DNA of 64,000 nt. It comes from Viscum album. Lineage: Eukaryota; Streptophyta; Magnoliopsida; Santalales; Viscaceae. Positions 34,522 through 47,399 of the stretch are shown piece by piece. The DNA lies in assembly GCA_963277665.1 (NCBI GenBank), contig OY728166.1, positions 546,093,219 to 546,157,218 of the forward strand, written 5' to 3'. Position 1 is the first letter of the stretch, and every line of letters begins with the position of its first letter. The translations under genes were made by a program, and so were the position numbers. The notes below the pieces were generated by a model. It had not been told where the DNA came from and searched no databases. It saw nothing but the letters and a program-made list of their open reading frames with translations.

Positions 34522-36200
34522 AATTATAATCCCACATAGTTCATTCTTTTCTTTTTTATGGTTTCTTCAAACAATTAACCCCTTCTCAAAAAATGAATAT
34601 ATAGGGTGCATGGTTACTAATAAACTAGTGCCAAGAATAAAACATTAATTGAATTGCCTTGTTCTTACTTATTTCATTCCCCGAAATCACAAAACACCCA
34701 TGATACAACAAATAAACTCCTAAAACATTTCATTGACCATATTAAAGGTATTTAGCCATAAATTTTATAAAGGGTGTACCATATATAATTCTAGGGTCAT
34801 ACATATGTTAATGTTATGCAATAATACCTCTAAATAAAATAAAAAAAATTTTATACCTATAATTCCTTACCCTTTATATTTACTGAATTTTACCATTTAA
34901 TTTTTGATTGTGGTAATTAATTTTTTTACCCTATATAACATATCCATTAATACAAAAGTAAAATTACCATTATTTTTAAGTTTTTATGAAATAATTAATC
35001 CAATTTTTCAAATAAAAATACCATGTTTGAGAAAATGTTATTTTAACACTAGTGGATATTGTGAACAAATCATTTTTAGAACATTAACTTATTTTATTGA
35101 TTTTTAATTATTTTCCCAAATTATTATGAACAAGAATTAATTTAATCATATTATTAAATATTAAATTTTAATTAAAAATATGATATAAATATTATTGAAT
35201 TCAACCCACTTAAATGGTATAATTATTTTAAAATTAAAACATTACATGCAATAAAAAAGCAGTTTTCTATTGGTAAAATGTTTATAAGAACATATGGTAT
35301 TAATATCAAAATTAAATATTTAATTTATTATACATAAATAAATTGAATTTATTATAATATAATTGAGATAATTTTTTAAACCCAATTTTAATAATATATT
35401 TAACCTTCAAATGATTTAAAAATATATTTTTTTACAAAAAATGCATTATTTTCCAATATTCATCAATAAATTAATCATTTCAGAAAATGATTAAATATTT
35501 ACAGTAATATATTCTTGGGATATTTATTTCCAAAAAATATTTATATTTAAAAAATAAATTTTCTTAATTTGGTAATAATGAATTTTAACGAATATAAACA
35601 TTGTGCAATGAAACTGCCTTTTATAATAATACAATTTATCATGAAACATTTATTTTTTTCATTCAAATGGCTCTAATAAAATTTTTATAAAATAGATATA
35701 AATTTGTTATATATATTTATAAACTATATAAATTTCATAATTTAGCTATTCAAATTCATACCCACAAATTTAATGGCTATGTTATGATGGTATAATATAT
35801 TACATCTCATTTAGACATAGAGATCCATGTATCGTAATCCACTAAAGAGATTAATTTTTAATAAATAACATTCATGGGTAATTAATTATTGGTGTTTCAT
35901 ACTTCCTATTCTATAAAAAAAATTTCATATATAATATCAATGTTTTATATTCTTCCCCATCCCTAAATTAATTGTTTCCTTGAAATTTAATCATGATCTC
36001 AATAACAATGAGTTTGAAATTTGAAAATATCATTGATGAAATCCCTCATTATAAAATGTCATAATAAAACATCATATTTTAAGAGAGAAAGAGATGTAAA
36101 AAGTTAATCCAGATTGACAATTAAATTTTCTATCAAATGGGATAGCATTTGTTGGGAGTGAAGATATAGATGTGAATGAAAAGCATAATTAATTATAAGG
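34522..36200 (-). mobile_element. 3' LTR fragment of old giant-LTR element E
   Basis: Very AT-rich. Part of it (near 35785-35850, with TGGTATAATATATTACA) matches 53475-53540, which lies in the 5' LTR of E at the corresponding distance from the LTR start. The minus strand near 34860-34930 resembles the TTACTACAGTTA / GGTAATTAAGGGTAAAAAT part of the B LTR. Element B cuts it at 34521. The inner border at about 36200 is estimated from LTR length, not seen. Confidence 0.4.
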
Positions 36201-38838
36201 AGCGATATATACCATTTATCATAAAAAAAAAGACGGCAAAAAACATAACTTTTTTATGAATGAGACGGTAATTTGAATTATTAGATATAAATGTAATATG
36301 ATATTTTTTTCAAGATCATTTTCCTACAGTTGAGAGATCCTTTAACCATCTAGACTGATAAAAAATGAAATTATATATAATTGTTATTTTTTAAATTTTA
36401 TTGTAAAAGTTTAAACCAACGGTTGTTCCTAGTGAAATTTCCACTTAATTTAATACTGATGAAATGTAATTTCCATTATAAATTAATTTACAAATGCGTT
36501 AAAACTATGTCTTAATTAATAATAGAAATAATAACAAGCCATTCCTCTAGTCTCTTGATACTTTCTATTAGAAAAATGTTTAGCATGGGTTATCCGACAA
36601 TATTATAATTTATAAAAAATTAAAAAAATAAACCCAAAGGTCATATTAATGAATTTAATAAATAGTTAACATTTTGATTCATCAAAAATATTTATGTCCA
36701 ATTTTATATATAAAATATTCTTGAAATTTGTTCACAATGTTTGAAAAGTCAACAAATACTTAGATTCCTTAAGCAACATAAAGTGGCTTGAAATGTCAAA
36801 TACCAAAGATTTCAATGCATTGTTGAATATAAAACCATAATTATAAAATATAATATTTAAAAATGAATTTTTTCCTTATTCATTTAGTAAAATATATCAT
36901 TATGGAATTTATTACATAATAACAAAAATACTGTAAACTACCTCAAAGATAACCAAAACTATCATATCTCCCAAAAATTTCATGGTGATAAATAATATCA
37001 TATAAATAAATATTTATTATTGTTATATAAAAAACAAACATATGTTTTGAGTTATGAACCCTCATAAATGTATTTAAAAAAAGTATAAACATCCATGTGT
37101 GTCACATTTCACAGTCATAAGTTCAATTCATCATTTATCATCAAATCCATATAGCAAAACGAATATAGATAAATTTTTGTATTTTTTTTCAATTATATAA
37201 CATTAATAAAACTGAAAAAAAAAATTAGATAATTAATGAATAAAAATAGACAATAACATTATTAATTTAACTTTTGTAATAGTAATTACATAATCATTAC
37301 CATGATCCCATATTTTCATATGGGATATATTCATTTGAGGTGTGGGACATTCATTTGTCTAATTCCCTCTATACATATATTTTAGGCGTTAATGATTGTC
37401 AAATTATTTCTTACCATTGAATCCATGTTCATGGTGGTGTTCTATTTACACTTTTTTAAAATCCTAGTCCCTTCAATGATGCACCTGGTTATTTCCACCA
37501 ATAATTATACCATGGGATAAAAATCATTATTTAAATTATTCCCTTTATACATTTTTTATCAATAATTATATTATTTTATAACATCCCTTTTAATCCATAT
37601 TACATGGATAATTTTTTCTCAAACATTATCCCACATGATACGATGTCATATTATGATGAGAATGTTGGGGATGCTTGTTCTATTCAATGAATTTGATGAA
37701 TCCTAGTAATGAAATATTTTATATTTATTCATCTATTACATACATAGTAAATATCATTCCTTTTTTAACATTGTAATGTTATATTAATACATAAATAATC
37801 CTAATCCTTTTTTATAGTCAGAGGAATTTTATCTTCATATCTTATCAATACAACGGAGGAAAACACTCTTCCAGGAAGGGTACTTTATAATATTTACATT
37901 CATAGTTTTCTATTTGTTATTTATTCATATTTTTTTCAAACAATGACCATCATTAATATACATATCTGAAGGGATCAAGAAATCCATGAAAACATTCCCA
38001 CTTTTATTTAATTCCATAATGAGATATATATCTTCTCTAAGAACATATCCATTCCTCATATAAAAATTGATTTGTAGTACTATTAAATGATGTAGTATGT
38101 TGAATCATAAATAATTCTGATATTGTTACACTATGTGGTGGATCAGATTGTTTATCCATAGGGAAAAGTTTACTTCTCATAACCCGAGTTAGCTACCCCA
38201 TTATTGTAATAATTTGATCTGCAGTAGTTGTAGTTCTATATCAAAAATTAAAATCATAACCATGATGGAAATCCCTACATGGTGAATGCGAATAGATATG
38301 GTTTCTATTTTTTCCACATGGGGAAATTTCTAAATAATCACATTCACATGATTTGGCCATAACATTATGTAACATATTGTATTATCCCAAAACTATGAAA
38401 CTCATAACATATATTAAAAAATTCATTCATGTATAATCTAGTAATCATAATCACAACTTATTTTCATATGTTTTCAAATAATAATAAAAACCAAATCATT
38501 ATAATGGTTTAAAATTTAATTTTAATTGATTAAAAATATCTCCAATGATTGTTCCAATAGGTGTGAAATAAGGTTTGTTGTCATGTACCAGTATAACCCA
38601 TGTCATGAATGGTGTCCCTTTTTCCTAGATGTTAACCATATATAAATTTTTTTCCAAAATAATGTCCACTTGATGCATCCAAAAAAATGATTTATTTCCC
38701 AAAAAATGACATAATCTTGACTTTTAAAAAAATATATGGTATCTTATACTACAACTAAACCCTAAAATATGTCATTGGGTAACATAACCTAAAATACATT
38801 TCTCTAAATATCAATAATAATTTTTATAATAAATATAA
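36200..38838 (-). other. Internal region of old element E; no gene recognised
   Basis: About 2.6 kb between the inferred LTRs, close to the internal lengths of A and B. Just inside the primer site the minus strand shows a stretch like that of B (TGATATTTAGAGAAATGTAT against TGATATTTCTATGGTATGTC). No zinc knuckle, no pol motif and no copy of the tRNA-like insert could be found. It is too decayed to call a coding region. Confidence 0.35.
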
Positions 38839-38850
38839 ACTGACACCAAC
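38839..38850 (-). other. Primer-site remnant of element E
   Basis: The minus strand reads TTGGTGTCAG just after the inferred LTR end TTTATA, comparable to TGGTATCAGAG in B. It lies where the aligned 5' LTR should end (about 640 bp after the GGTGGGG block near 39510). Confidence 0.45.
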
Positions 38851-40854
38851 TATAAATATCTGGACTCTAGTAAGTCATAGCCAGTGTCTAAATTAGTAAA
38901 TTGGAACTAGATACAAGAATCCAAATCTCTAAGGACCAACTTGTTTATTATTCCTTTAAATTATATTCATACATAAAATTCACATTATATTTTAAACCAT
39001 AACCTAAAAAATGTATTTTATTTGAGAACTCCGTTATTCCCCATATCATATCTCTCTATATTAATAACAAAACACATCATTGAATCCTATAGAAAATAAT
39101 AAATAAAGAATTATTATGCTTATATTCTATGTAAGTGAATGCATACAGCAGAATCTATCATGGATAAATAAGGGTAATTAATATGACATGGTAAATAAAT
39201 AAATTTTTTCCATTGAAACAATTACATCAAAATAATATAAAAGGGATATAAATAGATCAAATAAATCCATATAAATAGTAACATGATCGCAAAACATTTA
39301 CATTGATATTTTAGTAAATAGTATAATCCTCAATTCAAGAGCATTTAATATGATAATATGGTAATACATAATTCCAGAAATCTAAAATATAATATCATTA
39401 AATTTTAAAAGATAGTTTAAATATATGGGTAAATTATTAATGAATTTTACCTTCTAATTTTTATGATGAGTCTTATTGATTTATCGAGGGGATATATATA
39501 ATTGTTCCCCACCCATAACCTAAAAGGTAATATTCATTCATCAAAAAAATGGGGTGAATCCTAATCAACATAAAAATTAATATTTAAAAACTATTATATA
39601 AAATATTAATTCATTCCTAAATATATAAACATATTTATAAACCATCGAGAGTAATATGATGAATTTTAAAATAATATTATATATCTAGTAATAATGCTCA
39701 TAGGCCATCTAAAGAATGAATAATTTTAATATTAATATAAAATATGCCTAGTTTTTTGTTAGTTTAGTAAATGTATTATGTTCTAGATGAAGAAAAATAC
39801 CATTAAAATGATATTAAATACATTGTGGAATAATATAATCATTATTCATAGAAAATATGCGATAAAATTGAATAAGATATTTTGAACATAATTTTAACAT
39901 AAAATAACATTAGAAACATGTTAAATATTCTTTAAAACACATAATGGTCTTGAATAGATAAATTTATATTCATGGAAGACATGTTAAGACAATGATTCCT
40001 TTAATATGTTTTGAGAAACCAAAACTATAATTTTTTTCGTATATGACATAATGATTCATATAAAAAAATTTAAGAAAAATTAAAACATGAGTACATGTGT
40101 TTTTAATAAATCACTTAAAAAATGTAATAAAATTTGAATACATTTTTAGAAGTCATTTGTTTGGAAAAAAGGAATTTTCAATGGGAAATATAAATACACC
40201 TTTATTTTCCATAAAAAAATTTCTTAATCATTTTAAAAAAATTGAGTAAAATGGTTTTGTGAAATGAATTGTTCATGAATAACTAGATGTTTAAAAAAAC
40301 TATAGTAATACCAAAAAAATCAGCCAAGAGAGACTTAAACATAAAAAATCATAAATAATGATGACATTGGGAAATATTTTATTACAACATTAGTAACATC
40401 TTAATCATAATCACCGTAAAATTATTTCCATTAAATTAATCATTAAATACCATGAATATGAAGATGTTGAAGAAATATCTATTATAATGGTCATTATATA
40501 AAGCACAAAAATAAATAAGTGATAAATATTGCTTTTGTCTCATTGAATTAAAATTGAGATGAGAAACCATTATCTCATGTTTGATTTACTATAAATCTTA
40601 CATAACCTCGTATATAATAATCATAAGTTTGTTATAAAAATATTAAAGAACAATAATCATAGATATATTTCTATAATTGATCATATTATGACATTTGACC
40701 ACCATTTTGTTAATAATATTTAATTATTTTCCTTATTTCATGTGTAAATTTCTTTATTTTATCATTCGTGTTTTTTCTTGAATTTTTTGTTCATATATAA
40801 ATCATATAGTTCCATAATCATTATAATGATATTAATTTTATAAATATTATTTTT
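38851..40854 (-). mobile_element. 5' LTR of element E, downstream part
   Basis: Read on the minus strand from 40854 down, it continues the giant LTR after hairpin module 3. AAACACGAATGATAAAATAAAG aligns with AAACACGTATGATAAATGAAAC of A; then comes ACATGAGATAATGG (ACATAAGGTAAGGG in A), and near 39510 TTATGGGTGGGGAAC (AGATGGGTGGGACC in A). The other part is at 51560-53865, beyond element C. Together they give about 4.3 kb, the right length for this LTR type. Confidence 0.55.
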
Positions 40855-41789
40855 TTTATTGGTTTGGTAAGATCCCTACCATTTCTAGAGATGTATCGAT
40901 CTTGTTTACAGGTAATACTTTTTCTTATGTTGAGTATGATTCAATTTTTTTTGCCTTAGTATTTGTTTTGTAAAAATATGAGAAAAATGGATGAAAGAAG
41001 CAAATATATGTTTGACACATTGTTTTCTCTAACTGTTCATCCTACCCCAAAATGAAGTGAAAAAATTTATAGATAATTTTTTCATGGATATCATATGGTT
41101 TGTCAAACTGTGTTCCATATTAATAGAAATTTTACACCCCCCTGTAGAGGTGAAATATTATGGTTCACATTTTGGAAATCCATATGACCCTTCCCAAAAT
41201 ATCATTTGCGATGTTTTAATTAATAAAAAATAGATTTTAAATCACCTGAACCCCCAAAACTCAACCAAATTGACATTAACTCATACCATGTAATTTTATG
41301 TTACTTTTGGATGTTTCTAGTTGAATTGTAATAGATCCTCACATCTGTTCTTAGAGAATGTAATGGCCAATTGAAGATCTTCACCCCACCTAATAATAGG
41401 ATAAAATTCTATTTGGTTTCCTTTTCACTCCCACATATCCATCATATATTTTATGGAATATAAAATTTATCTTGTAATATCTAGATCTAGGATTTTTGTA
41501 TTTAGATCTAAAATTACGGGATAATTTTTTTAACATAAATTGGTGTTTCATATCCATATCTTTTTCTATATTATTATTCTACTCAATTTGGGGATTTATG
41601 ATGTCGAGTGTTTATCATCAATCATGAAGTAGGTGGTATATCATTCAAATCCCAATGTCTTGATTTCAGTTACATATATGTAATTTCATAATTTCTATTA
41701 TATTATTACAAAATAAATTATTGATTAAATTATTTAATTTGGTGAAGTAATTAATTTATAAAATTTTTAAATTTGGAATATTTATATTG

Positions 41790-42200
41790 TGAATATGAGT
41801 AATAAAAATTTGACAAAATAATTAGATATTATGATTGTGAATATGAGTAATTAATTTTCTAATTAATTATAAGATATTGAAACTGTTAATATGAATAATT
41901 AATTGATGAATTATTCTTGATGTATTTAGATTCATAATACAAATAATTAATTGTTCATTTAAATATGAGATATTGAGATTGTGAATATAAATATTTATGT
42001 GTTGAATTAATTAATAGATATTGAGATTTTTAATATGAATAATTAATTAATGAATTAATTATGCGATTTTGGGATTATGAATGTAAATAGTTAATTGTTG
42101 AAGAAATTATGAGATATTGAGATTGTGATAATGAATAATTAATTTTTGAATTAATTATGGGATATTATGATTCAGAATTAGAATAATTAACTGTTGAATT
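41790..42200 (+). repeat. Minisatellite 1 in C 5' LTR
   Basis: Degenerate tandem units of about 50 bp built from GAGATTGTGAATATGAATAA plus TTAATTGTTGAATTAATTA. I count roughly eight units. The same array occurs in the 3' LTR (about 49860-50230) and, in reverse, in LTR D (about 63590-64000). Confidence 0.7.
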
Positions 42201-42424
42201 AATTGTTGGAATTTGATAATGTTAGTTGATTAATTTATTATATAATTAATTAATTTAATTAATGTGATTAATTAATTGATGATTTAATTAATATATTTGA
42301 TGTGATTAAATAATTATTGAGTTAATTAATGGATTTACATGACTGTGAAATTGTTTTATTGGATTTATTAATTGATGAATTAATAAATGTGGTATTGTGA
42401 CACATGTGAAATTGTGAAATTGTG

Positions 42425-42715
42425 ATATATGTGTTAAATGTGTGTGGGACCGGGATTGAGGCTCCAAATACACATGTGTTAAATGTGTGTTAGACATGGA
42501 TTATAGATTAAAATATGCATATTTGTTAAATGGTTGAGGGATATGGACCATAGGATCAAAATATCAATATGTCTTCTATGTTTGTGGCACAATGAATGGG
42601 GATCCAAATACACATATGAGATAGTGAGTATAATATAAGGAATGAGGCTATAGATACCCATGTGACATTAATGTGTGGGATAGGGATTTAGGCTCTAAAT
42701 ACCCATACAGTGTTA
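42425..42715 (+). repeat. Minisatellite 2 in C 5' LTR
   Basis: About six degenerate units of 45-60 bp with GTGTGGGAC.GGGATTGAGG then CTCCAAATACACATGTG then TTAAAT. Similar units occur at 50485-50760 in the 3' LTR. Confidence 0.7.
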
Positions 42716-43513
42716 GACAAGATATTCTTGGCCGATGAATTGGATTTTGATTGTAGAACCAAATTTGAAAAGATGTGAAGTAAGATGAATAATGGTTAGA
42801 ATGAAATTTAGATTTTTTATATTCCTTGTGGATAGATGAGCCTCCAGTATAGGCCAAATCATGTATTGATGATCAGGTGTCCTAGGGAACCCATAGGGTT
42901 TATGTGGTTAAATAATGTATAATTATATAAATGTAAATTTTTTACATTATTGATGGTGTTTTATTATTTATAATACTACATATAGTGTTATATAATGGTT
43001 ATTTTGTAGGCATCATTGGTGATGGACTATTCAGTTGTACTCACACCATACTCATGCAGTCTGATCGGAACCTGAAAAGACATTATGTTTACAAAAACAT
43101 GATAAATGAAACGGTATTATATTATATGGTTTATTTGGTAAGTATCATAGACGAGGGAACCCGATGTTGTTCCATTCCCATGGGAGAGTTTTTATTATCT
43201 TTACTTTTGGATCTTATTTTTTACATTTTGAACGCACTTTTCCATGGAAAATCTAATGTTCACTTTTTTAAATATCATTTCAGGAATCATGTAATTCTAT
43301 ATTCAATTGGTTATTGATTATATAATTTTTCTAGTGTTTATTTATTTCTGTTGTCGTGACACATTAATAAAGTTTGTATAATCTCTTGATGAATGATATT
43401 TTACCCTGCCTATAGGTTAGAAGGTTATGGCATAAGGGGAGGGGAGTTTGAGGTCGTGTGACTGACCAACATGGTGTACCAGTGTGTGGAACTCGGGAAG
43501 ATAAGTTATGAAG

Positions 43514-43525
43514 TGATATCATACA
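43514..43525 (+). other. Possible primer site of element C (decayed)
   Basis: TGATATCATACA matches TGGTATCAGAGC at 8 of 12 positions and lies about 3 bp after the inferred LTR end. The position fits; the match alone would not be convincing. Confidence 0.4.
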
Positions 43526-44480
43526 TGTATTATTTACAATATATTTTTTCATTATTATTTAAGATAGCTAGAAAAGAGTCTTGGATGATTTGGTCCTTTG
43601 ATGTGATCTTGTTTGTGGGTGTATCTAACCCATGTACTTGATAGAACCCAATTAACAATAGTGGGATGTTGTTTTTTTTATATTACATTTTACTGATATT
43701 TATCTAAGGATGTTGCACTAGTTGTGTTATGTGATTATCATTGTTGATATTTTATGATATTTTACTTGTGATATGGAATGGAATGATAGTTGAGTATGCA
43801 TGAATAATTCTAGGAACTAAGGATTATTTTTCGACATGAACCTTTTTAGACACACACTAAAGAATATTTTAGGTACGTTATTGAACATAAAATGTTTTAT
43901 ATTCTTGTTTAATTCAAACTGAAATTGATTCCTAAAGAGACATTGAAAATGATAAATGTTGCATGATATGAATAAATGGTTGTCTAATGAAAAACTAGAA
44001 TAATGGAAATGATTTTAACATTTTTTTACCATGAACAATGTGTACGTTGGTTAAGGGTAGTGATAGTGCCTCTATTTTGACTAAGTGGTTGGGTTTGGGG
44101 ACAATTTATTTTGAATACTTCTTCTGATTTTCCTCTTCAAAAAATGTTATAATGTGGTGTTACATTTCCTGATATATGTACATTAAATTATAGATATATT
44201 CTTCAAAAATGACACTTGTTGATTGGATGAAAAGAGGACATGGCTAAAAATGATTAACCATTAGGGGAAAATGAGTCATCAATAATTTTGGGTCAGAATA
44301 TGGGAGAGATGTTCCGAGTGAAATTTAATTGCTTCATGTATTTTATGTAATGTGACCCAAAGTAGGTTGTGAAGAATATGTTTTACCTTACACAATATTT
44401 TTAGTTGCATTACACTATAATGTTTACTAGGGAGTGTGGACCTGTGGGAGCTTAGTTCTTGATGGAGTTTATCACGATGA
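43526..44480 (+). other. Leader and N-terminal gag region of C, no gene recognised
   Basis: AT-rich stretch between the primer site and the first clear gag motif. It should hold the 5' leader and the start of gag. No start codon can be defended. The minus-strand ORF at 44279-44491 is a shadow. Confidence 0.35.
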
Positions 44481-45130
44481 TACATGATCATTCAGAGACA
44501 CTATAAGAGAAGAGGGTTATGTTGGATGACTATATGTTATGAGGAATAATGAAGCGCTGGTGGGATGATCAGGCTCAAAATGGATTGGCTACTGGTATGT
44601 TATGGAATAAAATTTTTGAGAGAAGTTCCCAGGTCACTTTTTCCTGATATACTGAGATAGAAGATATAAGATAGAAGATGAGTTCATGGGGGTGACTCAG
44701 GGTAGCATGTCTTTGATGGAATATACTGGTCAATTTATTGAATTATAGTGCATTTATTTAGTGCATATATGGGATGAGATACATATTTAAAAGTGTTTTT
44801 TAGGATAGGAAAAAAATTTAGATAATGTACCATGTTTACCATTCTTGGATCTATATGTTTGAAGAGGTGGTGTGTATGGATATCATAGCTTAGGGGAACC
44901 TGAAGGTGGCTTCTAGTGCAGGACATATGGTTACTAATGTATTAACAGGTGGTGGGTCTCTTGAGGGAGGGAAGCATCACTACGAGAAAAATAACTAGGG
45001 GATAGTATGAGGAGTTGTCATGGAAAGGATCATTTACTCAAAATCATACCCATGTTCTTTTCCACAAGTTTTTTAGGCCATGCCAATTTCATAGATATTG
45101 TTCCCAACACCCAAAAATGTGTCGAGGCTG
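44480..45130 (+). pseudogene. gag of element C (decayed)
   Basis: EDEFMGVTQGSMSLMEYTGQ then FIEL at 44675-44745 matches the EF..L.QG.MSV.EY...F.EL stretch of plant Ty3/gypsy Gag. It is followed about 250 bp later by CHGKDHLLK (near 45010), which looks like a CGK..H.. knuckle remnant. An open piece 45007-45201 covers the knuckle region but most Cys residues are gone. Gag would have formed the particle. Confidence 0.6.
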
Positions 45131-45439
45131 GGAGATATGTGATATATACATACATTCTACAAAAAACCCGTGAAATATTGTTAATGATAAAGGATCTATA
45201 ATGAACCATGGGTGAGGGAAGAGTATCATTTTCACCATATCAGTTTGGTGGCTAGAGTTATACTAGTTGAGGTATTTGAGGATGTGGGTGATGATCCTCT
45301 AAGAAAGAAAACCATACTCTCTAGGTTGGTGTAGTTCAAGGGAATTAGGCCACATCATAGTAAATACATGTAATAATGTTACATGGAATCTATCCAAGAC
45401 ATGTGGATATTGAGGATGGACCATCAATGGTTAAAGGTT

Positions 45440-45620
45440 ATGTACATAAATATTCTGAACTAGATAGTGCATTACTTGATAATAGTACCTCTCATTATTT
45501 TACTTCCACACAATGTTAAATGCATTCATCCAGGTGGTGAAGTTCATGGGCGGGGTTTTGACAATAGATACCTCATTGAGAGTATAGTCTAGAGAAAAAT
45601 TCATCTGAAAAGGATGTCCT
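45440..45620 (+). pseudogene. Aspartic protease of element C (decayed)
   Basis: VHKYSELDSALLDNSTSHYF at 45449-45510 matches the V.IDSGA(S/T)HSF active-site region. The catalytic D-S-G reads D-N-S. It lies between gag and RT as expected. Confidence 0.5.
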
Positions 45621-45899
45621 CTCAAGTATGAGTAGTATCATTCTATGAAAGATCATTACATTATTTATGTGTCCGGGTTTGAAATCACTATGGTTATGGA
45701 CTGGTGAGTAGCATACTGATACCACATAGATTGATACAAAAGTAGAGCGATTTTTATGTCTTCTTAGGGTGACAATTATAATCATCGTGGATATTCGGAT
45801 ATCATAGTGTAAAATGTAGTTATAATTTTCCACTAACCGGGGGAGATCACTGCCAAGGTTTCTAGACTATCATTGGATGAAAGTGGTGTAATGTAGTAA

Positions 45900-46880
45900 T
45901 TCTCTCCACGTGTAGTGGATAGATTTCATGATTTATTTCCTAAATATTTTTTAGGGTTTCTACTTAAGAGAGATGTGGAATTTATGATCTATCTCATGTT
46001 GGGGTTGAGTCAATTTATATTCCACTATATAGAATGTCCTTAATATGGTTTCAAGAGCCTAATAACTAGCTAGAGGAGATATAAGATAATGTTTTTATCC
46101 ATAAGATTAATTCCTCTTGGGGTTCAGTAGTTTTCTTTTCTAAGAAGGCTTAAATAATACTATTCTTGGGTGTTGATTATGGGAAGAGAAACCTGATGAA
46201 GGTGATTAACTATAATCCTCTACAAAATATTGAAGGTATTTTTTACTTGTTGAGATGGGATTCTAATATCTCCAAGATTGAATTGAGATTAGGTTGTATT
46301 TTGTCGATATTTAAACCTTATGATATATTAGTGACTTATTTTAGAATAATGTATATCCTATATGTGTTTGTCTTAATAACGTTTTTTTGAAAAATTCACC
46401 AGTATTCATGATGTCCTAGATGAATAGAATAGTTAATCTTTACCTGGATAATTTGGTGGTTTTGATTTTTAATGAAATCATAGTGTACACCAAGACTCAT
46501 GAAAACTATTCCCATCATCTTGAAATCATCATGAGTTCACTAAGATATCGTTATATATATTCCAAGCTATCTAAATGTCAGTTTTGGATTGATTAAGTAC
46601 ACTTAACTGGTCACATCATCTTAAAGGAAGGACTGCTAGTGGACCTGGTTATTATTCAAGAAGTTGTATGTTCTGAGAATCCCAAGAACAGTTATGATAT
46701 TTGTAGCTTTCTTATGTTAGAATTGTATTATTGGAGGATTATACAGTACTTCACATAAATGAAAAAATCACTATAAAGCATGACCAAGAAGGGGATAATA
46801 TATGAATGGAAGGAAGGAAGAAATAATTCCTTCTATGAATTGAAGAATAATTTTATATTGACACCAGTCATGGTCCTACA
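45900..46880 (+). pseudogene. Reverse transcriptase of element C (decayed)
   Basis: The entry part SPRVVDRFHDLFPKYFLGF then LLKRDVEFMI (45902-46000) matches V..F.DVFP..LPGLPP.REIEF. The active-site region at 46440-46530 reads YLDNLVVLIFNEIIVYTKTH, then ENYSHHLEI, so the two catalytic Asp of FIDDILV are replaced by N and E. The part from 46540 reads SLRYRYIYSKLSKCQFWID then HLTGHIILKEGLLVD, matching TLR.H.LYAKLSKCEFWL and LGHIISKEGI.VD. Further on, TKKGIIYEWKEGRNNSFYEL matches the RKGVKFEWT.ECE.SFQEL connection. Matches are strong enough to be sure of the family in spite of many stops. Frames change several times. Confidence 0.85.
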
Positions 46881-47330
46881 TGAGTCATGTGAAGAGTATA
46901 AAATGTTTTTTATTCATTAAGGACCTGTCTTTGTGCAGTATAAAATGTTTTTTTGTCATTAAAGACCTGTCTTTGAGCAGTGTCCATGTAGGGAGATCAT
47001 GTTCTGGAAAATAAGTCTCAAACGAAGACTGCACATGAGTGTAACTACCCTATTCAATACGTCATATTGGAAGCAGAGTTTTAGTATTTAATGCATTGGC
47101 ATCATTATCTGTTGTGAAAATAATTTAATATATACAAAGATCAAATGAGCATCAAATATATCTTTTATCAATGATATTTCAATCCATAGCAGTAGAGATG
47201 TGTTGATTATAAATAGTTATTTGATTTTGGACTAGCATATTATCATAATAATGGAATCAATATTTCTAATTCATTAAATAAGAAAACTATAACTCTGACA
47301 ATTCAAAAGTCTAGTTCTATTTGTACGCTG
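46880..47330 (+). pseudogene. RNase H of element C, with a tandem duplication
   Basis: ESCEEYKMFFIH starts the domain. A copy of about 42 bp is repeated head to tail at 46896-46980 (TATAAAATGTTTTTT... GACCTGTCTTTG twice). Then CNYPIQYVILEAEF then YLMHWHHYLL at 47040-47125 matches the YP.HDLE..A.V.AL..W.HYL motif. A weak RRWL...YDI..Y-like stretch follows near 47195. It sits between RT and integrase, confirming gypsy order. Confidence 0.65.
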
Positions 47331-47399
47331 ATGACTATAGTAGATTAGATGCATCATGTGGTTCAAGAGAGTCATGAGAAAATGGATATCATATATGTT

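Larger units (their letters stand above)
40855..43510 (+). repeat. 5' LTR of element C
   Basis: Aligned with 48876-51559. Contains minisatellite 1 (about 41790-42200) and minisatellite 2 (about 42425-42715). Anchors shared with the 3' LTR include TTTTAAATCACCTGAAC near 41235 (TTTTAAATCACCTAAAC near 49275). The end GTTATG at about 43505 aligns with GTTACA at 51554. Confidence 0.72.

Noticed and set aside
41790..42715. CRISPR-like array of repeats and spacers
   Set aside because: Units are degenerate and directly adjacent with no unique spacers of constant length; the region is an LTR of a plant retroelement.
42985..43317. Plus-strand ORF of 110 codons in the 5' LTR of C
   Set aside because: The corresponding part of the 3' LTR does not have the same open frame. 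It is long only by chance in AT-rich DNA.
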